Source: a virus. Taken from it: a stretch of DNA of 63,934 nucleotides. The DNA lies in IMG/VR virus record IMGVR_UViG_3300048588_000315, positions 1 through 63,934 of that record; one strand, 5' to 3'. The notes under the pieces are model-generated. The model searched no databases, was not told the origin of the DNA, and saw nothing but the letters and a program-made list of their open reading frames with translations. Positions 33,197 through 43,200 of the stretch are shown here, piece by piece. The position numbers were made by a program, and so were the translations under genes. Positions within the stretch are counted from its first letter, which is position 1. Every line of letters starts with the position of its first letter.

Positions 33197-34609
33197 TCAG
33201 GCCCGCATCTTCGCGTCGGGGCAGATCACGATGCTTTCCTCGTGACGGTAGCCGACGTCGGCGAACATGCGGAGCTTGACGAAGCCCTGATCCTTGATGA
33301 AGCCGGTTCCCTTCCCGGCGTCATCTTCGATCTCGATGCCGCCCCATCGGGCGAGGAGAACTTCGGACCAGTTCCCGTAGAAGACGTCGCCGTACTTCTC
33401 GTTCGTGCTGTCCGTCGTGCCGCCGATGGAAGCTCCAGGCTTCGCAGTGGTCGGGATCTGGGTGGACTTGTCGAACGCGCCGATGAGACCGCGCAGCGTT
33501 TCGTCCTTCAGCATGGGAGCGCCGAGGAGGTAGGGCTGACCCGAGGTCTGGCTGGAGTAGTTCTCCACCTTGATCTTCTTGAGGCGGCGGAAGTAGCGAG
33601 GCGCCGAGATGATCGCAGCGCTGGCGTCTTCCACGATGTTGGCGTCTTCGAGCGCTCCCTTCATTTCGTCGAGATCGTCGAAGTCCAGTTCGCCGCCGTC
33701 CCAGTCGGAGACGGCGAGGGCCGCCGTCCGCGTGAGGACCGTGCCATCCTCGGCGCGATAGTACTTCGCACCGGGGAGATTCACGAGTCCCTTCGGCTGG
33801 TTCTCGGTCCCCTTCCCGTAGGCGACCGTGTAGTCCAGCTTGAGAGCGGAAGCGCGAGTCATGTCGGATCGGAGGAGAGTCTCGAATCCGTACGAGCTGA
33901 ACCGCCGCATCTCATCGGTGATGCGGATGAGAACGCCCATCTTCTTCGGCGTGATGCTGACGTTGCCGGTCGACGCGACCGATTCAACGTAGGCATCTTC
34001 TTCGCCGATCCAGTAGGCGATGACGCCACCGTTGAACTTCGGGATGCGGGTCGTGCCGCCGACGAGACCGTCGAGAACCGAAACGCGGGTCGCTCCGCCG
34101 GGAAGAAGCGAAACGAAGACCGAGCGCCCGTAGATGGGAGCGATCACGTCGGCGATCACCTGATCCGGCACGAAGAAACCGCCCTGAGTGCCGATGCCGA
34201 CGACGTGACCGGTGGAGGAGGCCTTCGCCATCGCCGCCTGGATGACTTCCCATTCGAAGCCAGCGCCAGCTTTCTCGAACGCCGCCTTGTCCGAGCCCAT
34301 CTTCACGGCGCAGCAAGCGCGGAGCAGAGAGAACTTCTCCGCCTCGTCTTCCAGGCCGGGAATGAAGAGCGCGTTCTTGTTCGTCCGGATCTTCGCCTTC
34401 ACCTGCTCCATGCCAGTGTGAAGCTGATCCAGCTTCGCGAGAACGCTCTTCGGGTCGATGTCCTTGAACCGTTCGTCGAACGTCTCAAGCGCCTTGATGC
34501 GCTCGAGCAGCTTCGGCTGGCCTTCCGCGAGAGTCTTCATCTGAGTGAAGAGCTCGCGAGCCGCCATCAGCTCCTTCATCATCTTTTCCTGATCAGTCGT
34601 GAGAGCCAT
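33197..34609 (-). CDS. Major capsid protein, HK97 fold, 470 aa
   Basis: An N-terminal helical delta-domain-like part (about 1-100, ending near NKNALFIPG) is followed by the HK97 core: GTQGGFFVPDQV, then SVFVSLLPGGATRVSVLDGL, ITPKKMGVLIRITDEMRRFS, LDYTVAYGKGTENQPKGLV and a C-terminal P-domain strand GFVKLRMFADVGYR. Directly downstream of the protease, as in HK97-type phages, so the delta domain may be removed in maturation. ATG at 34609 with GGAG. Confidence 0.92.
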   Translation of the reverse strand: MALTTDQEKMMKELMAARELFTQMKTLAEGQPKLLERIKALETFDERFKDIDPKSVLAKLDQLHTGMEQVKAKIRTNKNALFIPGLEDEAEKFSLLRACCAVKMGSDKAAFEKAGAGFEWEVIQAAMAKASSTGHVVGIGTQGGFFVPDQVIADVIAPIYGRSVFVSLLPGGATRVSVLDGLVGGTTRIPKFNGGVIAYWIGEEDAYVESVASTGNVSITPKKMGVLIRITDEMRRFSSYGFETLLRSDMTRASALKLDYTVAYGKGTENQPKGLVNLPGAKYYRAEDGTVLTRTAALAVSDWDGGELDFDDLDEMKGALEDANIVEDASAAIISAPRYFRRLKKIKVENYSSQTSGQPYLLGAPMLKDETLRGLIGAFDKSTQIPTTAKPGASIGGTTDSTNEKYGDVFYGNWSEVLLARWGGIEIEDDAGKGTGFIKDQGFVKLRMFADVGYRHEESIVICPDAKMRA

Positions 34610-34697
34610 GATAGTTCATCTCCTATGGGTTCGTTTGAATGGAGGCTAACGTCGCCTTCTAATCTCTGTTCAATCACTGTTCCACTCTGTGGTATGT

Positions 34698-35933
34698 TCA
34701 AGCGCTGGAGCAGCTGTTCGCTGCTCTCAATGCCGCCGTGAGGTCCTCAATGAATTCCATGTCCTTACCTTCCTGCTCCTCCTGCTCTTCCTGTTCCTCC
34801 TCTTCGCCAGCTTTCGCTTCCGTTTCGGCCTTGTCCTCGATCAAAGACCGGATGTCCTTGATCGCCTCTCCCATGGACGAGAGCGATTCCTTCAGTTCGG
34901 TGATCTCGCCGCGGATCGCTTCCAGTTCCTTCTTGCCCTCCTCATTCGTGGGCGCGGTCGTGCCCTCGGAGTTGAGCTCGATCTCCTGCTCCGTCGGCAG
35001 AATCGGCTCATCCAAGTTCTTGTGGACGCTGAGCTCCAGCTTGGACTTCGGAAACAGCGCCTTCCACATTGCGATGACGCCAGCGTCCTTGGACCGGAAG
35101 CCGTCGGCAGTGAAGCCGGACCGGAGGCACTCCTGCCGCGTCAGTTCTCGTACAACTGCTGCATCGCCCGGCCGCAGCATGTTGCTAGCCTTCGCCGATC
35201 GCAGAAGGCTGAACGCTCCGGTGTTCGCCGGGATGGTCGTCGGCGAATGCTCAACGAGAACGCACGCTTCGAGAACCACTCCCCATCGGCCGAGACCGAG
35301 CTCTTCCCGCTCCTTCTCATCCTTGATGTCAAGGATGATTCCGGGATAGAACCCGACGGAAGAGGTTCGCAAGAAGCCCGACTTCACGAGGCGATAGACC
35401 GTATCGCCCCATGCGTAGACGTCGCCCGGCACGAAGAGATTGAGAAGGAACAGCGCGGGGCCCTCGTACTCCTTGTCCTTCCGGTCGACGACTTCCCACT
35501 TCAGAGAGTTGCCGATCGGCGGCATGTCCCACTGATGAGAGTAGGCGACGACGGGATTGTTGGCGAAGTCCTTGAAGTTCCAGTTCTGCCGCACGATGTC
35601 GCCGTGCCGGTCGACGCGCTCATCGCTGCCGAAATACGGGATGACGCGCTCTTCGAATCCGGCTCTCCACTCGATGCCGAGCTTCTCGGCCAGCTTGCGG
35701 AGATCCTCGGTCGGCGGCATCTCGAAGCCTGACGCGATGGAGTTCGTGACGCGCTTCTCCACGAACATCCGTCCGGTGGCGTCCTCGCCGACGACCGTCT
35801 GCGCGTCGTGCTTTGCTTCCTGCGTCGCTTCACGAATCTTCGTGTCGCGATCCTTGAGGAGCGCTTCGATCTTCGCCGGATCGGATACTTGCTCCACCGA
35901 CTTCAGTCCCTTGATACGTTCTTCAAGTTTCAT
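34698..35933 (-). CDS. Prohead protease with C-terminal scaffold-like acidic tail, 411 aa
   Basis: An HK97-type prohead protease domain is recognisable by its layout: RVIPYFGSDERVDRHGDIV, VAYSHQWDMPPIGNSLKW, a region FLRTSSVGFYPG (the usual catalytic Ser neighbourhood) and VVLEACVLVEHSPTTIPAN. The C-terminal 90 residues are helical and very acidic (AGEEEEQEEQEEQEGKD), a likely scaffold. The start at 35933 has AAGGAG. It lies between portal and capsid genes. The exact catalytic residues are assigned by family, not proven. Confidence 0.85.
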   Translation of the reverse strand: MKLEERIKGLKSVEQVSDPAKIEALLKDRDTKIREATQEAKHDAQTVVGEDATGRMFVEKRVTNSIASGFEMPPTEDLRKLAEKLGIEWRAGFEERVIPYFGSDERVDRHGDIVRQNWNFKDFANNPVVAYSHQWDMPPIGNSLKWEVVDRKDKEYEGPALFLLNLFVPGDVYAWGDTVYRLVKSGFLRTSSVGFYPGIILDIKDEKEREELGLGRWGVVLEACVLVEHSPTTIPANTGAFSLLRSAKASNMLRPGDAAVVRELTRQECLRSGFTADGFRSKDAGVIAMWKALFPKSKLELSVHKNLDEPILPTEQEIELNSEGTTAPTNEEGKKELEAIRGEITELKESLSSMGEAIKDIRSLIEDKAETEAKAGEEEEQEEQEEQEGKDMEFIEDLTAALRAANSCSSA

Positions 35934-35934
35934 G

Positions 35935-36117
35935 TCACGCTCCTTCAGCGCGTATCTGGCCGACACGTTCGGCCAGAGCTTTCTTGATCTGCTTCAGTTC
36001 TTCGACAGTTCCGCCGCACGACGAAGCCAGCTTGCGAATGCCGGTCTTCGTTCTCATTTCTACTTCGATGATGGTACGACCACCTTCGGTTCGAGTTGTC
36101 CACTTGTCCCTCATCAT
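35935..36117 (-). CDS. Hypothetical protein, 60 aa
   Basis: Small protein with a beta-like start (RTIIEVEMR) and a helical end (VEELKQIKKALAERVGQIR). The ATG at 36117 overlaps the portal stop as ATGA, so translation is coupled to portal. Family unknown; perhaps a small capsid accessory protein. Confidence 0.6.
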   Translation of the reverse strand: MMRDKWTTRTEGGRTIIEVEMRTKTGIRKLASSCGGTVEELKQIKKALAERVGQIRAEGA

Positions 36118-38516
36118 ACCGGAATGATCCTCACGCAACGGCAGTTCGCCACTTCACCGATCGGCGCGTCCGGATCGCCCGGGAACTTCAGCTCTCCCTC
36201 GCCAGACCGCCCGAGCGCCGACAGATAGTTATATCCCATCTTCTGAGGAGCCATCCCGCCGAAGACCTTATGTGATTCGCGAACATGCTCATCACCTGCT
36301 GTCACCCACTCCAGTTCTTCCACGCCAGTAGCTTCGAACATTCCTTCGCGAACGCTGTTCATGAACGACGCCGATTCGGTGCGAGCGATGGCGAGCGTCT
36401 TCGGCGTAGACACTGCTACGTTGAACACGTGCGCCACTCGCTCACGTATCTGGCCGATGGTCTCAGCCGCCTTGATCCCTTCCACAAGCTGCTTCTTCAA
36501 TCGCTTCTGCAGCGTCTTCGGTGCCGACGTACTGAGAGCGGTCAGTCTCCGCGTCATCTTATCAATGATGCGCGGGTCGTCGATCTCGAACGTAACGATG
36601 CCGCCGAGTTCCTCAGTTGTCAGGTTGTAAGTCGCTTCAAGAGCCGAGGAGTATTTCGGTTGGAACTTTCCTTTGATCCGGCTCGTCATCTCCGGCAACG
36701 GGATGAGGATGTTCGCGGCGATCTCAGCGACAGAGGCCTTCGCCCGCTTGCCGAGAACCTCCTGGATCCGCTTCAGTTGCAGCTTGCGTTCGCCCTCGAC
36801 CCAATCTCGCCACGACAGCTTCATTCCTTTCTCGATGGTCGTCTGTACCGCCAAGAACCTCTTCCACTGATTCGCCTTGGACAGCTTGCGTCGCGGCAGA
36901 AGCAGATTGACCGCGCCTCGCATCAGCTTCTTTGCCTCCTCGTCCTCGTCCTCATCCTCTTCCTTCGGCTTCTCTTCTTCCTCCGGCTCCTCCTCGTCTT
37001 CCTCTTCCTCATCATCAACATTCGGCGGAGTCTCGGACGGCGCGACCTCCGGTTCTTCTTCCGCTGCTTCCTCGTCTTCGAGCAGCTTCTCCACAGACAC
37101 GTTAAGAGGAGCAACGAAACACGTATCGCTTCCAGGATACTCCGGCACTTCGAGACCGACCATTTCGAAAGCGAGAACCGGCGGCATGTGAGCATCGACA
37201 GCCATCAATTTCTTCGCCGCGTCAATCTGCTCGGCGAGGCCTTGCTTCAGCGCTTCGATGTTGCTGAGGTCAAACGCGATCGTCACGTTGTCCTGCACGT
37301 TGCCGAGGACCGAAGTGTCAATCGTGTCTTCGATCAGGCGAACATCGGGCAGAAGACCTTTGTCCCAGAGATTCTTGTCCTGTCCAAGCTGAGTGGCGTA
37401 GTTCACAGATTCAGTCACGCCAGCGGTCGTCTTCGGCACACGAAGGACAGCGAAGATCTCATCGCGATCCCACTTCAGTGTCTCGAGATGCTGGAGATCA
37501 GCGGGCGACAGTCCGGTCTTCAAATACTTCCATGATCCCCAGAGGATCCCGACCTTGCTCACGTTCGTCGGTCCCTTGTGACGGTTCTCCCATCGTGACC
37601 GGACTGCTTCTTCTTCCTGCGGATCGAGCATCTCGCCTTCATAGGTGAGAACGCCGCCCGGATCACTGCCGTTCGCCATGATGGCGCGGTTCATCTCCTT
37701 CGCCATGAGATCCAGATTGATGCTGGAAGCAGCGGCCGCGATCGGGCTCAGTCCGCGGAACGGATTTACCGGATTGGGATACTTGAAGTGTGCAACCTCA
37801 TGCATCTCCAACGGGATCCGCTGTCCGCGATGGCCCATCGGGTCGTTCTCTTCCGTGCGATAGAACCATCCAAGCTGGCGACCGCCTCCGGGCTCGAAGA
37901 CCTCTTCAAAGCGATCCGGGTTCGCAGGCCAGATCTCGCCGATCGGCGTAGTGTCGGTGAGAAGACGCTCTCCGTTCTCATCGAAGAAGACCCAGAACGC
38001 TTCGCCGCGAAGACAGAGCCACAACTCGAGAAGCTGCACGAGCTGAGACTTCGTCATGAACGGATTGGGTCTGTCGAGCACAGCGGACAGCGGATGCTCG
38101 GGCATCGGCTCAAGCTTCTTCATCCGCTCACCGCGGAAGCGAGCCGGATTGGCTGCGCGTGTGAGATGCCGCTGTACTGCTGCTCGGCGACGGCCGGACT
38201 GAGGGCCATCCCATCGACCGAGGCGCTTGAGCGAAGCCTCCTGCCGGGACTTCTCAGTTTCCTCGGTCTCGCGGAACAGCGTGAGAGGCGCTTGGCTGAT
38301 GTTCGTCGCACGGATCATCGCCGCGGCGAATACCCATGCGTGATTCGCCATCGGGTCTCGGGCCCTCGCCAGCGACGGAGCGCTGAGGGAGACCAGAGAT
38401 GACAGGAACGAAGAGACCGGAGAGAACGACTTGGTGAGCGCAGCCGCTTTCTTCTCATCTTCGATCGGCGCGAACGGCCTGCCGAACTTATCAAGAATGT
38501 GAGTTCCGGTCTTCAT
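36114..38516 (-). CDS. Portal protein fused to a Mu F-like head morphogenesis domain, 800 aa
   Basis: The first ~480 residues match HK97-type portal proteins (ANHAWVFAAAMIRATNISQA, LRGEAFWVFFDENGERL, HFKYPNPVNPFRGLSPI, DEIFAVLRVPKTT). A long very acidic linker (about residues 490-530, mostly Glu/Asp) leads to a helical domain and a C-terminal Mu gpF-like domain (IARTESASFMNSVREGMFEA, ending PIGEVANCRCVRIIPV). Fusion of portal with the F-like minor head protein is seen in some phages and could tie ejection proteins to the vertex. The gene starts 1 nt overlapping the upstream stop. Large for a portal. Confidence 0.88.
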   Translation of the reverse strand: MKTGTHILDKFGRPFAPIEDEKKAAALTKSFSPVSSFLSSLVSLSAPSLARARDPMANHAWVFAAAMIRATNISQAPLTLFRETEETEKSRQEASLKRLGRWDGPQSGRRRAAVQRHLTRAANPARFRGERMKKLEPMPEHPLSAVLDRPNPFMTKSQLVQLLELWLCLRGEAFWVFFDENGERLLTDTTPIGEIWPANPDRFEEVFEPGGGRQLGWFYRTEENDPMGHRGQRIPLEMHEVAHFKYPNPVNPFRGLSPIAAAASSINLDLMAKEMNRAIMANGSDPGGVLTYEGEMLDPQEEEAVRSRWENRHKGPTNVSKVGILWGSWKYLKTGLSPADLQHLETLKWDRDEIFAVLRVPKTTAGVTESVNYATQLGQDKNLWDKGLLPDVRLIEDTIDTSVLGNVQDNVTIAFDLSNIEALKQGLAEQIDAAKKLMAVDAHMPPVLAFEMVGLEVPEYPGSDTCFVAPLNVSVEKLLEDEEAAEEEPEVAPSETPPNVDDEEEEDEEEPEEEEKPKEEDEDEDEEAKKLMRGAVNLLLPRRKLSKANQWKRFLAVQTTIEKGMKLSWRDWVEGERKLQLKRIQEVLGKRAKASVAEIAANILIPLPEMTSRIKGKFQPKYSSALEATYNLTTEELGGIVTFEIDDPRIIDKMTRRLTALSTSAPKTLQKRLKKQLVEGIKAAETIGQIRERVAHVFNVAVSTPKTLAIARTESASFMNSVREGMFEATGVEELEWVTAGDEHVRESHKVFGGMAPQKMGYNYLSALGRSGEGELKFPGDPDAPIGEVANCRCVRIIPV

Positions 38517-38761
38517 TATTCGTCCATCATGTTGAGCAATTCTTCAACCATCTGCTTCAGTGCGGTTTGCCGTTCCGATAAGATGTTCACGTCCTTCTCA
38601 AGGCCGACCATCTTCTCGCGGACCGCCGCTATCTCCTGAGCCGCCGCCTTCTCCTTCTTCAATGCGAAGATGAAGACCGTGACGACAACACCGAGAGCGC
38701 CGGTAATGATGCCGAACAGAGTCAGTATGTCCTGCGTTGATATTGCCGTTTGTGAGAGCAT
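38516..38761 (-). CDS. Membrane protein with coiled coil, 81 aa
   Basis: One transmembrane helix (about 13-34, ILTLFGIITGALGVVVTVFIF) with a short outside start and a Lys/Glu coiled-coil tail (AAVREKMVGLEKDVNILSE). This layout fits a haemolysin-XhlA-like holin or an inner-membrane spanin-like protein, but no family signature is decisive. It sits between the receiver-like gene and portal. Confidence 0.65.
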   Translation of the reverse strand: MLSQTAISTQDILTLFGIITGALGVVVTVFIFALKKEKAAAQEIAAVREKMVGLEKDVNILSERQTALKQMVEELLNMMDE

Positions 38762-38764
38762 TGA

Positions 38765-39223
38765 TCATCCGCAACATGTGAGGGGCCTCTTCATAGCAGG
38801 ATGGTCCGCCAATCGTTCCATCATCCGCCGGACAGTGCTCCGCTTTTTCCGTTTCTCCTCGTGAATCGTTTCCGCAAGGCCGATCGCGTGATAGATCGCG
38901 CAGATCCCGGCACTCGAAGACAGCATGTCCACCGGGATGTAGCTGGCTGACTTCATGCGACCGGCTTCTCGTGCGACCTCCGGGTCGGGCGCTCCAGTGG
39001 CGACGACCACTGGAACGTCGCCAGCGCGGCCGAATATCCGTTCACTCAGCGGGCCGCAATCAACACTGAGGACGATGACGTCGATCTCAACCTCCGATAG
39101 AAGAACAACTGCTGCTTCATCTTCGCTTGAGACCACGATCACTTCGACGTCGTTCTGCCGTTGGAGTGCATTCTTCAATGCACTGTGCTTCTCGTTTCCG
39201 TCGACATAGAGTACCGTGATCAT
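38765..39223 (-). CDS. Receiver-like domain protein without phospho-Asp, 152 aa
   Basis: The layout is that of a response-regulator receiver: MITVLYVDGNEKHSALKNAL, VEIDVIVLSVDCGP, VPVVVATGAPDPE and MKSASYIPVD align with the beta/alpha order and the acidic start of CheY folds. At the phospho-acceptor position the usual LLD reads VLS (Ser), with an Asp two residues later, and the usual Lys near the end is missing, so phosphorylation in the normal way is unlikely. The C-terminus is basic (EEKRKKRSTVRRMM). The ATG at 39223 has GAGGA. Why a virion operon carries a pseudo-receiver is unclear. Confidence 0.65.
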   Translation of the reverse strand: MITVLYVDGNEKHSALKNALQRQNDVEVIVVSSEDEAAVVLLSEVEIDVIVLSVDCGPLSERIFGRAGDVPVVVATGAPDPEVAREAGRMKSASYIPVDMLSSSAGICAIYHAIGLAETIHEEKRKKRSTVRRMMERLADHPAMKRPLTCCG

Positions 39224-39331
39224 TTCAGTTCCTCTTGTGCGAGCTAATAGGTGCGATCCACGCAATCGCAGCTATCAGCTCGCACGCGCGAGCGCGTGCG
39301 AGCCTTCTCGTCACCCCTGACGAGGAGCATG

Positions 39332-39949
39332 TCACTGGGAAGTCGGACTTCCCCCGCCGCCCGAATTGGAAGACCCGGAGTCAGTCGTGCCCGACGGACC
39401 AGTGGATCCAGGCGCGGCGTTATCCGTTCGCATGTTGACGGAGGCCGATGATCCAGGAGCAGCGTTGATCGTGACCGGCACGGTGACTGGCGTACTCTGC
39501 GATGCGTCGGTCTTCGTGTCAGCCCGCTGTGCAGCGTTCGCAGATGCGGACGCGCTCGTGGAGCCGCTGAGATCCAGCCATACTTGGAAGCTGTTCCCGA
39601 TCATGTTCAGCGGTCCGGACGGCGAGCCAGCTTTCATCGCGTCGACTTCGCTCTTCGGAATGGAAGCGATGACTGTGCCGTCGTCGGCCTTCTTGACGAG
39701 ACCGCCTTTCCCGTCCGGCTTGAATCCGGCGGCGAGCAGCGAAGTCGTGGCATCGATGGTCTTGTTCGGGTCGGTGGACACGCCGGATCCGTTGTTCAGC
39801 GGAACGGCGAGAACGAGATTGATCGGCCCGATGTTGTCAGCCGTGTTCTTCTGGAGAGCGCTTTGAGGCGTCTCCGTCTTCTGGTCCTGACAGCCGGTCA
39901 GGGCCATCGGCGCAACGAGCGCCAAGATGCAGATGGGTATCTTCTTCAC
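39332..39949 (-). CDS. Predicted lipoprotein, 205 aa
   Basis: The GTG start at 39949 gives KKIPICILALVAPMALTGCQD, a typical lipoprotein signal with lipobox LTGC. The mature part is small-residue-rich (Ser/Ala/Thr/Gly), ending in SGGGGSPTSQ, probably flexible. The GTG overlaps the stop of the upstream membrane protein gene as GTGA and has AAGGAG. It may be an outer-membrane spanin-like lysis partner or a superinfection-exclusion lipoprotein; the sequence does not decide. Confidence 0.75.
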   Translation of the reverse strand: MKKIPICILALVAPMALTGCQDQKTETPQSALQKNTADNIGPINLVLAVPLNNGSGVSTDPNKTIDATTSLLAAGFKPDGKGGLVKKADDGTVIASIPKSEVDAMKAGSPSGPLNMIGNSFQVWLDLSGSTSASASANAAQRADTKTDASQSTPVTVPVTINAAPGSSASVNMRTDNAAPGSTGPSGTTDSGSSNSGGGGSPTSQ

Positions 39950-40203
39950 GATTCGGTCTCCTTGTCTTTCTGTGCCCGATCCTTTCGGGCCTTGATCACG
40001 CCGGACGCCATCAGCACGATGCCGATGCCGCCGACGAGTTGTTCCACGTATCCTTGAGCGTCCCCCCATCCTTCGATGGTCGTCGTGTCAATGCCGATCT
40101 TCGTGGCGAAGACAGACAGCAGGATCATGGTCAACCCTGCGATAGCACGGCGCACTCCGGGAATGGAGAGCAGCGACCCCACGATTCTCCACGCCTTTGA
40201 CAT
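39946..40203 (-). CDS. Small membrane protein, holin candidate, 85 aa
   Basis: Two hydrophobic helices (about residues 18-36, AIAGLTMILLSVFATKIGI, and 55-70, LVGGIGIVLMASGVI) separated by a polar loop, with a charged Lys/Asp/Glu C-terminus, as in class II holins. It is translationally coupled to the lipoprotein gene. No endolysin gene lies next to it, so the lysis role is inferred from topology only. Confidence 0.6.
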   Translation of the reverse strand: MSKAWRIVGSLLSIPGVRRAIAGLTMILLSVFATKIGIDTTTIEGWGDAQGYVEQLVGGIGIVLMASGVIKARKDRAQKDKETES

Positions 40204-43200
40204 CAGGTTCCTTTCGCCTTTTCATCGACAGTGTCGTTCGGGATCAGCTCCGAAAGCAGATCATGAACGTAGTCCGGTGAGAGGATCGGGAAGAACTTCC
40301 GCTTCACGCGAATGTTCGACTTCGCAGAGTTCCCGCCGCCGCCAGAAACAGGAGCGACGCCAGTTCCACTGAGAGCGAACGTGTATGTGCCCTCGTCCTC
40401 ATCATCGCTCGTGATGGTCAGCGTTCCAGTCTTCGCTTCGGCAGAGGAAGGAGTGAACCGGACCACGACGAGTGCCGATTCTCCGGCCGGAATGACCTGA
40501 GCGCCCGCGCCGTGAACGACTGCGAAGTCGCCCGATCCTTCCGCCATCGTGACACTGAGATCGCCGGATCCATCGTTCGTGATGCGATACGTTCTCTCCG
40601 CATACGTGTTCGTGTAGACGTTCCCGAACGCGGTCCAATCTCCGCTGCTCGGCGTCGCGTCGGCATCGACGATCTCCACGCCATTGCCTGTCACCGTGAT
40701 TTCCGGCGCGACGACGCCAGTCGCCGTGATGTCAAACGTGAACGGCGAATCGGGGCCGCTGTGCGGGATGGACACGGTAGCAGTCACCACTCCTGCTATG
40801 GTCGGGTCCACGGACACTACGAGGTCCGTAGCAGCGTCCGGGGCCAGCGGGTCGGTAGTGGGCTGACCGGTTATGGTGAACGCATATGCGCCATCCCCGC
40901 TCAGTGTAGCTGGCCCTGTCACGTTGCCCGACGCCTCGCCCGCATTGGTGATGGTGAACGTATGCTCACTGCCGCCAGCGTGAACGATGACATCACCGAA
41001 GTCCGTGCCGTCTTCAGTGCTCGGCGTGTCATCGCCATTCGCGATCGACACTTCAAGCGTCTCATCGGCGACTTCCGGCACGAACGCTCGTCCGGTCCCT
41101 TGAATCGCAAACGTGAACGGAGAGGCGGGATCGTTGCTCGCGATCGTCACCGTCGCTGATCGAACGCCGACTGCGCTCGGCGTGAAGCGAATCGTGAACG
41201 TGTCGCCGCCGAACGCTTCAATCGGGCTCGTCGGCTGATCGGTCACTTCAAAGTCGGCCGCGTTCGCGCCACTGAGAACGACCTTCGGCGTTCCAGTGAG
41301 AGTCAGCTCAAGGCCAGCGGCCTCGTTCAACTCGAATACGACATCAGTGTTATTGCCGAAGTCAACGTTCCCGAAGTCAGTGTCGTCCGCAGGATCCGGC
41401 GTCGCGTCGCCCGACGTGATGAGAACGTCGTTCCCGTAGACTTCCAGTTCCGGATCGGAAGGGACAGGAACGCAATCGCCCGCGATATCAAACTCGAAAT
41501 CGCCAGCGATCGGAGTACCATTCTCATCGGTGCGATTCATCGGGATGACAACGGTCGCGACCTTCGCGCCCTCGCTTGTCGGCGAGAAGCGAATCGTGAA
41601 CGTCGTGGTCTCCTCGGCGTCCAGCGTCGCGTCGCCAACCTGAGCGTGAACTTCGAACTGATCGGCGTCATCGCCTTCGATGGTGATTGTGCCGATACTC
41701 AGTGCAGCTTCGTTGTCCACTCCGGCTTCGATCGTATACGTTCGGTCCTCGGTGAGATCGACGATACACTCTTCGAAGTCAGTGTGATCGGCAACGGACG
41801 GAGTCGTGTCGCCGCTGTCGATCTCAACTCCGTTCCCCGACACGATAGCTTCGCGGATCGTGACCTGAGCCGTGCCGGTGATGTCGAACGTGTAAGTCGA
41901 CGGGTTCCCGCCAGCGTCAAACGAGACCGTCGCGGTCTTCACGCCAGCAGACGTCGGATTGAACGTGACAGTGAAGGTCTCGCTGCTGATGCTCTCGGTC
42001 GTCTCAGGCTGAGTGATGGAGAACTGATCGGCGTTCGCACCACTGAGCTCGATGTCACCTGAGATAGTGATGGTCCCGCCATCGACTTCGATGGTGAACT
42101 CATGAGCAACCGGAGCCCCAGTGTCCGTCGTCCCGAAGTCCGTGTCATCAGTCACGCTCGGCGTCGTGTCACCACTCTCGATGACGACCGCGTTCCCCGA
42201 GACCGTGTAATCAGCCAGTCCGGGAGCGAGTGAAGCCCAGTATGAGTAGCGCGCGTCGACCTCAAACGTCGTGACGTTGAGACACGTATTGTTCCCACCC
42301 GGCTCAATGAGCACGTGGATATCCGCGAGGTCACTGAGCGCGTCGAGCTCCGGATCGGCGGGGAAGTTAGAAAGGTCCGGCGTGAGCCATCTCGTGCAGT
42401 CTTGTCCTCCAGATTCGAGATTGAACGGATACTCGCCACCGATGTTCGATCCGCCGCTGCCAAACTTCATCTTCGCAGCGCCGGAGTAGCTGCCTGCGAT
42501 GGTAGTGATCTGACCGCGAGTGCGGAGAGCCAGCAACGTGCGATCCTGTCCGGTCAACGCTTCAGGCTCGTCGAACACGATGCCGACGTTCAGCGCTCCG
42601 TCTGTGAACGGATCGCTTCCGGGCCACGGATCGCGGAAGACGATCTTCAGGTGGCCCGGACTGGTCCCTTGAACGACGTCCAGCGCCGTCTCGCCCGGAT
42701 CCTCACCGACTACGCCAGTATCCGCGACCCACTCATCAAACTGATAGATGGACAACGGCGGGAGAGCAGCAGTCGTGTACCCGAACTCCCATGCGTTCAC
42801 TGCGAAGACATCTCCGTCCCATCCGCCGTCAGGCTCCCATCCTCCGGCCATCGACGGGATACCGCCGTCATCGAGACAGTGGGCCAGCAGTGTCCCGGCG
42901 AAAGCTGTCACGCCAGTGCGCAGCTCCCATTGTCCGCTTTGATACGCGACGTGATACCCATTGCCGTCCGCAATGAAGACAGCGTAGTCGTTCGCCATGT
43001 CCTTCCATCGGAACAGGAGACCGGTCGGGTCCGGCGTTCCGCCGCACGACAGCACGAGACCGCGCTTGTTCTCTTCGATATCCACCGTGCAGATATCGGG
43101 GATCGCGGTCTCGCTGTTGTGCGCCGTCCAGCCGAACTTCGGCGGAACATTTTCATTATCCGGATCGGCCGGAGCGCGGAGATACTCACTGTCCGGTCCG

